Origin: RUG11247 sp045649485
GTDB lineage: Bacteria > Bacillota > Clostridia > Christensenellales > Aristaeellaceae
Length of the DNA stretch: 27,344 nucleotides
Assembly: GCA_045649485.1 (NCBI GenBank)
Contig: JAZRPZ010000071.1
Location: forward strand, 1-27,344
Reading direction: 5' to 3'
The notes under the pieces were generated by a model. That model worked only from the letters and a program-made list of their open reading frames with translations, did not search any database and was not told the origin of the DNA. Positions within the stretch are counted from its first letter, which is position 1. Each line of letters begins with the position of its first letter. The position numbers and the translations under genes are program-made. Below, one piece after another: positions 23,771 through 27,344 of this stretch.

Positions 23771-24732
23771 TGGAACTCAGAGAAATCTTTTCCGGCATTG
23801 ATTCCGCGCGCATTGGCATAATAGGCGATTTCTGCCTTGATGCATACTGGGTTGCGGACATGACCAGGTCTGAACTTTCCCGCGAAGTGCCCCACTATCC
23901 GCTGCCCATAGTTGAAGAGCGCATGTCTCCCGGCGGCGCAGGCAACGTAGCCTGCAATGTAGCGGCGCTTATGCCCAAAAAGGTATACGCCATAGGTCTT
24001 ACCGGACGCGACTGGCGCGGCGCTGCGCTGCGCGGGCTCCTTTCCGATGCGGGAATCGACGTGAGCCTCTTCCTCGAATCTCCCCGCCGCGTGACCCCCG
24101 CATACATCAAGCCCCTGCGCACCGGTCTGAGCCACGTAATATACGAAGACCCACGTCTGGACTTCGAAGACCGCGCACCCATGCAGGAAGAGGACGAAAA
24201 GCTGCTGCTCGAAGCCCTCGATAAGCTCGATGTGGATGTGCTCTGCGTATGCGACCAGATGCGTTTCGGCTGCATCACCCCCGCCATACGTGAAAAGATC
24301 TGCGATATGAGCAGAAACAGTCTCAGGGTGATCGTAGACAGCCGCGACAGGATCGCACTGTATCACGATGTCATCGTAAAGCCCAACGAAGTGGAAGCCG
24401 CCCGTGCGGTGGAATCCGATGCATCCTATGAGGAGATAGCCGCGCTGCTCTCCAAAAAGACCGGCAGGCCTGCAATCGTAACTCTCGGTGAACTTGGCTG
24501 CCTCGTGTGCGAAAACGGCGCTGTCGTTTCTGTGCCTGCAAGAAAGGTCACCCCGCCCATAGACATCTGCGGCGCGGGCGATACCTTCCTTTCCGCACTT
24601 TCCTGTGCTCAGGCAGCAGGCGCGACCCTCGCGGAATCCGCATGGTTTGCCAACACTGCATCCTCCATAACCATCAAAAAGATAAACCAGACCGGTACTG
24701 CCACCCGCGAAGAGATGGAAACCGCATGGTAA
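23767..24732 (+). CDS. PfkB-family carbohydrate kinase (RfaE/HldE-like)
   Basis: 321-residue ribokinase-fold sugar kinase. GIIGDFCLDAY (17-27) and SPGGAGNVACNVAAL (54-68) form the sugar-binding N-terminus as in the RfaE domain of HldE; KPNE (205-208) and the anion-hole/catalytic motif GAGDTF (269-274, Asp272) are intact. There is no nucleotidyltransferase domain, so it is a stand-alone kinase. Its start lies in the stop codon of the preceding gene (ATGA), with a second ATG directly after. A heptose-7-phosphate kinase or another hexose/ketose kinase are both possible; the neighbouring mannosidase argues for a mannose-derived sugar. A terminator follows 4 bp after the stop. Confidence 0.88.
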   Translation: MMELREIFSGIDSARIGIIGDFCLDAYWVADMTRSELSREVPHYPLPIVEERMSPGGAGNVACNVAALMPKKVYAIGLTGRDWRGAALRGLLSDAGIDVSLFLESPRRVTPAYIKPLRTGLSHVIYEDPRLDFEDRAPMQEEDEKLLLEALDKLDVDVLCVCDQMRFGCITPAIREKICDMSRNSLRVIVDSRDRIALYHDVIVKPNEVEAARAVESDASYEEIAALLSKKTGRPAIVTLGELGCLVCENGAVVSVPARKVTPPIDICGAGDTFLSALSCAQAAGATLAESAWFANTASSITIKKINQTGTATREEMETAW

Positions 24733-24735
24733 AAT

Positions 24736-24770
24736 AACAAGCCCGACGCTGCCGATGCGCCGGGCTTGTT
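24736..24770 (+). terminator. Rho-independent terminator of the mannosidase operon
   Basis: Perfect 10-bp stem AACAAGCCCG / CGGGCTTGTT with a 15-nt loop, then TTTCTGTTCTT. Confidence 0.85.
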
Positions 24771-25052
24771 TTTCTGTTCTTCCTGTAATACCTGAAAGCA
24801 TAGCCGCATTTTTCTATCATCCTCAGTCCCCCAAATACGGCCTGTATGCCTCTCAAACACACCGAAACACACTGTGCCGGGTACATATGTCCGGCTTTAC
24901 ATAATTGGATATATGCCACTTCAGGAAGGCCTCACAGCGTTCACGATGCACACCTTAATCCGGCACTTGTATACGGACCTATCATCTACCGTTCAGCCTC
25001 CATATACATTTTCATCACACTCCCATATCAAATTTGATTATAGCCCAGCGGC
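24771..25052. other. Intergenic stretch, no gene recognised
   Basis: About 280 bp between the kinase terminator and the next promoter. Short open frames on both strands lack ribosome-binding sites. A small hairpin GCCGG-N10-CCGGC at 24876-24895 is the only structure I see. Confidence 0.5.
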
Positions 25053-25081
25053 TTGACGCGTCAATATATCGCTGCTATAAT
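25053..25081 (+). promoter_or_regulatory. Promoter with palindrome on the -35 box
   Basis: TTGACG (25053-25058), 17-bp spacer, perfect TATAAT (25076-25081) with extended TG. The -35 hexamer is the left half of TTGACGCGTCAA (25053-25064), a perfect 12-bp palindrome that could be an operator for a LacI-type or similar dimeric repressor. Confidence 0.75.
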
Positions 25082-25106
25082 CGTTTTATATCAGGAGGTA
25101 TATGTC

Positions 25107-26120
25107 ATGAATATAGATATTTCCCGTTATACTTCTCCTTACAAGCTTGGCAGACCCGTTATTACCCCTTCCGGAAAAGAAGACGAATTCAACCGTCTGG
25201 GCGTTGACTGCCCCGTTCCTTTCCGCCACAACGGAAAAGTATATATGCTTCATGTAGGTTTTGACGGCAGAGGCTATCAGACCGCGCTTTGCGTTGCCGA
25301 AGACGAAACCTTACTCAACTGGAAGCAGCTGAAGGTCATCCTTCCCCGCGGAAACGCCGGCGCATGGGATGAAGTCGGCCGCGCCGGCACCACCGTCATC
25401 TGTGACAACGAACTTTTTGGCAGCCGTGAAATAAAGAAATTCAACGGCAAATACTGGCTTATGTACCATGCATATCCCGGCTCGGGTTACGAAGTCGGTC
25501 CCGCAGAAATAGGCCTTGCATGGTGCGAAGACGAAGACCTGCTCGACTGGCACTGCCTCGATAAGCCCGTCTATTCCTGGAAAGACGGCGAAGAATGGGA
25601 AAAAGGCGGCCTGTACAAGTGCGACCTGCTGGAACACGACGGAAAGTTCTATATGTTCTATAATGCCAAAAACATCACCGACGGCAGCTGGCGCGAACAG
25701 ACCGGCGGCGCAGTATCCGAAGACCTCATGACCTGGCAGCGTCTGTCCGGAAATCCCAAGGTACCTGTCACCGACGGTGCATGGGATTGCAAATTCGCTT
25801 CCGATCCGGTTGTGGTATATGACGGCGAGAAAAAGCTCTGGGTCATGTACTACTTTGGCTACAATTACAAAAACGCACAGGACGGCATCGCATTCAGCGA
25901 AGATCTGTTGAATTGGGAAAAATATCCCGATCCCATCATGAATAACGGTGCCCCCGGTGAAATCGATTCCACCCATGCCCACAAGCCCGGAATCATTTAT
26001 CACAATGGAATGCTGTATCATTTCTACTGTGCCGTGCGTCCCACGGAAACTGACGAAGAAAAACTGAAATTCAAAAATGAATACCGTACCATTAGTGTAG
26101 CCCGCTCTCACCCATGGTAA
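25107..26120 (+). CDS. Five-bladed beta-propeller glycosidase-like protein
   Basis: 337 residues resembling the GH43/GH32/GH62/GH130-type five-bladed propeller. Blade-closing repeats of the type E-D-L-L-x-W recur at 66-75, 142-151, 204-213 and 264-273, and each blade has a 'DGK-x-Y-x-M-x-Y' strand (for example residues 178-185). Candidate acidic residues are Asp34, Asp173 and Glu285, but the catalytic set is not clear, so the exact family is uncertain. No signal peptide, so cytoplasmic. ATG 25107 has AGGAGG eight bases upstream; an in-frame extension to 25053 would begin in the promoter and is rejected. Monocistronic, with its own promoter and terminator; a palindrome on the -35 box suggests substrate-responsive repression. 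Confidence 0.8.
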   Translation: MNIDISRYTSPYKLGRPVITPSGKEDEFNRLGVDCPVPFRHNGKVYMLHVGFDGRGYQTALCVAEDETLLNWKQLKVILPRGNAGAWDEVGRAGTTVICDNELFGSREIKKFNGKYWLMYHAYPGSGYEVGPAEIGLAWCEDEDLLDWHCLDKPVYSWKDGEEWEKGGLYKCDLLEHDGKFYMFYNAKNITDGSWREQTGGAVSEDLMTWQRLSGNPKVPVTDGAWDCKFASDPVVVYDGEKKLWVMYYFGYNYKNAQDGIAFSEDLLNWEKYPDPIMNNGAPGEIDSTHAHKPGIIYHNGMLYHFYCAVRPTETDEEKLKFKNEYRTISVARSHPW

Positions 26121-26123
26121 AGA

Positions 26124-26160
26124 AAAAGCCTGTGCAGTTCACTTTACTGCGCAGGCTTTT
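26124..26160. terminator. Bidirectional terminator between the propeller gene and a NUDIX gene
   Basis: 14-bp stem AAAAGCCTGTGCAG / CTGCGCAGGCTTTT with one G:T pair. T-runs on both exits. The TGA stop of the minus-strand NUDIX gene (26141-26139) is in the loop. Confidence 0.85.
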
Positions 26161-26555
26161 ATATATTCATTTGCTTCAGAGAGCATATTTTTCGTTTCGG
26201 GATAATCCAAAATTCTGTATGCCTCTTCAAAAGGCAGTAATTTCACGGTAAGTCTCTCAAATTCATAATTTCGGCATGGTCTCTGGCCGGAGAAGGTAGC
26301 AAGGAAGTAAATGACTTTCTTTATACCACCGTTTTTGAGTCTGAATTGATTTTCACGGCGAAAACCATCGATTATTTTCACGTGTATGGAGGCTTCTTCC
26401 CAGGTTTCTCGTACTGCGGTTTCGGTCTCGGTCTCGCCATGCTCCATGTGACCTTTAGGAAAACCGTGGGAATTTGTTTTAGGCTCGCAAATAATTACAT
26501 AATGGGGCTCACCATTTATGAATGTACAAGCTATTGTTCCGCAAGATACCTGCAT
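26139..26555 (-). CDS. NUDIX hydrolase, Ap4A-hydrolase-like
   Basis: 138-residue NUDIX protein. The box G-H-M-E-H-G-E-T-E-T-E-T-A-V-R-E-T-W-E-E-A is intact except that the usual Gly after EE-x is Ser (EEAS), and KTNSHGFPKGH before it is typical of diadenosine-polyphosphate hydrolases and related housecleaning enzymes. I chose ATG 26555 (GGGGGTG about 6 bases upstream, then CSCGTIA-type first strand) over the upstream in-frame start at 26597, which would reach into the promoter. The stop lies in the terminator loop. Monocistronic with its own promoter. Confidence 0.85.
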   Translation of the reverse strand: MQVSCGTIACTFINGEPHYVIICEPKTNSHGFPKGHMEHGETETETAVRETWEEASIHVKIIDGFRRENQFRLKNGGIKKVIYFLATFSGQRPCRNYEFERLTVKLLPFEEAYRILDYPETKNMLSEANEYIKACAVK

Positions 26556-26587
26556 ATACACACCCCCGAAAAGAAAAATAGGTGTGT

Positions 26588-26616
26588 AATATACCACATA
26601 TCACAAAATATGTCAA
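26588..26616 (-). promoter_or_regulatory. Promoter of the NUDIX gene
   Basis: Perfect TTGACA (26616-26611), 17-bp spacer, TATATT (26593-26588). A dyad ACATAT-N6-ATATGT (26596-26613) occupies the spacer and part of the -35 box. Confidence 0.75.
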
Positions 26617-26648
26617 CACCTGATATGCAATTTTTCAAATTGACAATA

Positions 26649-26675
26649 AAAAAAGCCCCTTTGGGCAAGCTTTTT
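26649..26675 (-). terminator. Intrinsic terminator of the candidate ncRNA
   Basis: Minus-strand stem AAAAAGC-UUG-CCC, AAA loop, GGG-GCUUUUU with continuing U residues; the UUG bulge is the only defect. Confidence 0.8.
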
Positions 26676-26693
26676 GATATATCGACCAAAAAC

Positions 26694-26773
26694 GAAATGA
26701 CCCTTGATTGCTTCATTTTGCGATCCTCGTCTTTCTTCACAAACTCAGATCATCCACAATCAAGGGTCATTTC
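26694..26773. repeat. Perfect 17-bp inverted repeat
   Basis: GAAATGACCCTTGATTG (26694-26710) and its exact reverse complement (26757-26773) are separated by 46 bp. It forms the 3' helix of the candidate ncRNA. Confidence 0.9.
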
Positions 26774-26961
26774 TGTGCATTCTTGATATCTAACATCTAT
26801 TTTTGTACCTCTCTTTCTACGGATTTGACTTTGCTACTTCCTTTTATCCTTTCGTTCTCTTACAACTCTTACAGTTTCGTATATTCTATACGCTGCTATA
26901 AAGGACTCTTCTTTGTAGCTCTGTCTGTCATCCAAGGTTTGTGTTCCTTGTTTGTGATTAC

Positions 26962-26990
26962 ATTATATACCTTGCATTACCCTTTGTCAA
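26962..26990 (-). promoter_or_regulatory. Consensus sigma-A promoter of the candidate ncRNA
   Basis: Perfect TTGACA (26990-26985), optimal 17-bp spacer, perfect TATAAT (26967-26962) on the minus strand, pointing away from the rRNA operon terminator. Confidence 0.85.
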
Positions 26991-27056
26991 CATCTTTTTA
27001 ACATTTTATTATCATTCATTTTTATACTTCAACAGCAATGTATCAGAATACATAAT

Positions 27057-27086
27057 AAAAAACTCCGCAAGCAAAAGCTTACGGAG
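27057..27086 (-). terminator. Terminator of the rRNA-tRNA operon
   Basis: Minus-strand stem CTCCGTAAGC / GCTTGCGGAG with a UUUU loop and one G:U pair, followed by TTTTTTATT, three bases past the tRNA CCA end. Confidence 0.85.
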
Positions 27087-27088
27087 CA

Positions 27089-27163
27089 TGGCTCCCCAGG
27101 TAGGGCTCGAACCTACAACAACTCGGTTAACAGCCGAGTGCTCTGCCATTGAGCTACTGAGGA
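27089..27163 (-). tRNA. tRNA-Asn (anticodon GTT)
   Basis: 75-nt cloverleaf read on the minus strand. The 7-bp acceptor TCCTCAG / CTGGGGA has one U:G pair, the discriminator is G and CCA is encoded. The D-arm is GCTC/GAGC, the anticodon stem CTCGG/CCGAG around loop CTGTTAA, and the T-arm GTAGG-TTCGAGC-CCTAC. It lies behind the 5S gene in the rRNA operon. Confidence 0.96.
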
Positions 27164-27173
27164 ATATCGGTTA

Positions 27174-27199
27174 CGGGAAAGAACTTTCGTCCTTCCCCG
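27174..27199 (-). other. GAAA-tetraloop hairpin between 5S and tRNA-Asn
   Basis: On the minus strand CGGGGAAGGAC-GAAA-GTTCTTTCCCG forms an 11-bp stem with two G:U pairs and a GNRA-type tetraloop. It is a likely processing or stability element in the rRNA-tRNA precursor. Confidence 0.7.
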
Positions 27200-27214
27200 T
27201 TTCCTTTTCTTGAA

Positions 27215-27331
27215 TCCGGCGACGTCCTACTCTCCCGGGCCGTTTCCAGCCAAGTACCATCAGCGTGCTGAGGCTTAACTTCTGTGTTCGGTATGGGAAC
27301 AGGTGGATCCCTCAGGCTATTATCACCGGAA
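27215..27331 (-). rRNA. rrf: 5S ribosomal RNA
   Basis: About 117 nt on the minus strand. The ends pair (TCCGGTG with CGCCGGA), and the conserved core CCCATACCGAACACAGAAG and the GTTAAGC segment are present, as is the loop near GGTACTT and the 3' GAGAGTAGGACG. The boundaries are approximate to a few bases. The rest of the rRNA operon should lie beyond the right edge of the window. Confidence 0.95.
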
Positions 27332-27344
27332 ATCTTATTCAGGT

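Larger units (their letters stand above)
26648..26955 (-). ncRNA. Candidate structured noncoding RNA, family unknown
   Basis: An autonomous transcription unit of about 308 nt without a credible reading frame. The 5' end (about 26955) follows a perfect promoter, and the 3' end is an intrinsic terminator (26675-26650). Nested helices by eye: CAAGG/CCUUG (26950-26946 / 26937-26933); GCUAC/GUAGC (26919-26915 / 26837-26833) enclosing GUCCUUU/AAAGGAU (26906-26900 / 26852-26846), which encloses CAG/CUG and the hairpin CGUAUA-GAA-UAUACG (26892-26878). A perfect 17-bp stem follows (26773-26757 / 26710-26694) whose loop folds further (UGAUCU with GGAUCG). It is AT-rich and lies directly downstream of the rRNA-tRNA operon. 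I see none of the sequence marks of RNase P RNA, tmRNA or SRP RNA; 6S, raiA or another known class would need a covariance-model search. Confidence 0.6.

Noticed and set aside
24733..25050. Possible small gene in the spacer before the propeller gene
   Set aside because: Short frames on both strands lack start signals and overlap the terminator or promoter.
26531..26740. Small minus-strand frame with a weak GAGG before an internal ATG (26722) in the ncRNA region
   Set aside because: It runs through the 17-bp stem, the intrinsic terminator and the NUDIX promoter, so it cannot be translated as one product from the transcript proposed here.
26896..26931. 11-codon frame (ATG to TAG) near the 5' end of the candidate ncRNA, possible leader peptide
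   Set aside because: Only a distant AAGGA precedes it and no downstream gene is controlled; chance is likelier.
26621..27056. AT-rich region with a perfect inverted repeat considered as an insertion-sequence remnant
   Set aside because: No transposase fragment or target-site duplication is visible, and promoter plus terminator position the inverted repeat inside one RNA.

Overview
The window reads as an ordinary chromosomal segment from a low-to-mid-GC Gram-positive gut-type bacterium (Bacillota/Clostridia-like; family not determinable from sequence alone). The grounds are an HPr kinase/phosphorylase, a diaminopimelate epimerase, strong AGGAGG ribosome-binding sites, many near-consensus TTGACA/TATAAT promoters, Rho-independent terminators, and carbohydrate enzymes aimed at host or plant glycans (GH38, GH110-like, a GH43/GH32-like propeller, an acetylesterase-like hydrolase). 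No phage, transposase, integrase or CRISPR array is visible.

Layout. 1-4080 (minus): a HAD/Cof phosphatase, hprK and a ROK glucokinase form one transcript. After a GC-rich multi-hairpin spacer comes peptidase T, cut by the window edge. 4200-7100 (plus): an MFS transporter, then a large secreted acidic protein with its own very strong promoter and terminator. 7194-9053 (plus): dapF-azlC-azlD, ending in a bidirectional terminator shared with a minus-strand operon (secreted protein plus two NUDIX hydrolases, 10702-9040). 10820-12741 (plus): a GNAT acetyltransferase and an M28 peptidase with a PA-like insert.

12886-17173 (plus): a three-gene set joined by two 4-bp ATGA overlaps: an ABC/AAA-type ATPase, a GH110-like beta-helix glycosidase without a signal peptide, and an unusual fusion of a cytoplasmic GNAT domain, one transmembrane helix and 14 exact 22-residue leucine-rich repeats. 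17301-18914 (minus): a ZIP metal transporter followed by an acetylesterase-like hydrolase. 19073-24770 (plus): GH38 alpha-mannosidase, HAD phosphatase, a protein I place only loosely near deoxyhypusine synthase, and a PfkB/RfaE-like sugar kinase, which look like one glycoside-to-sugar-phosphate unit. 25107-26120 (plus): a five-bladed propeller glycosidase-like protein under a promoter with a perfect palindrome on its -35 box. 26139-26555 (minus): a third NUDIX hydrolase.

The right end carries the 3' part of an rRNA operon on the minus strand (5S, tRNA-Asn, terminator). Just beyond it, about 26648-26955 on the minus strand, lies what I consider the most interesting element: a roughly 300-nt apparently noncoding transcription unit with a perfect consensus promoter, nested helices, a perfect 17-bp stem and an intrinsic terminator. 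I cannot match it to a known RNA family. A second unexpected signal is a pair of terminator hairpins (12707-12756 and 17301-17350) with identical architecture and tail, and three compensatory stem changes between them.
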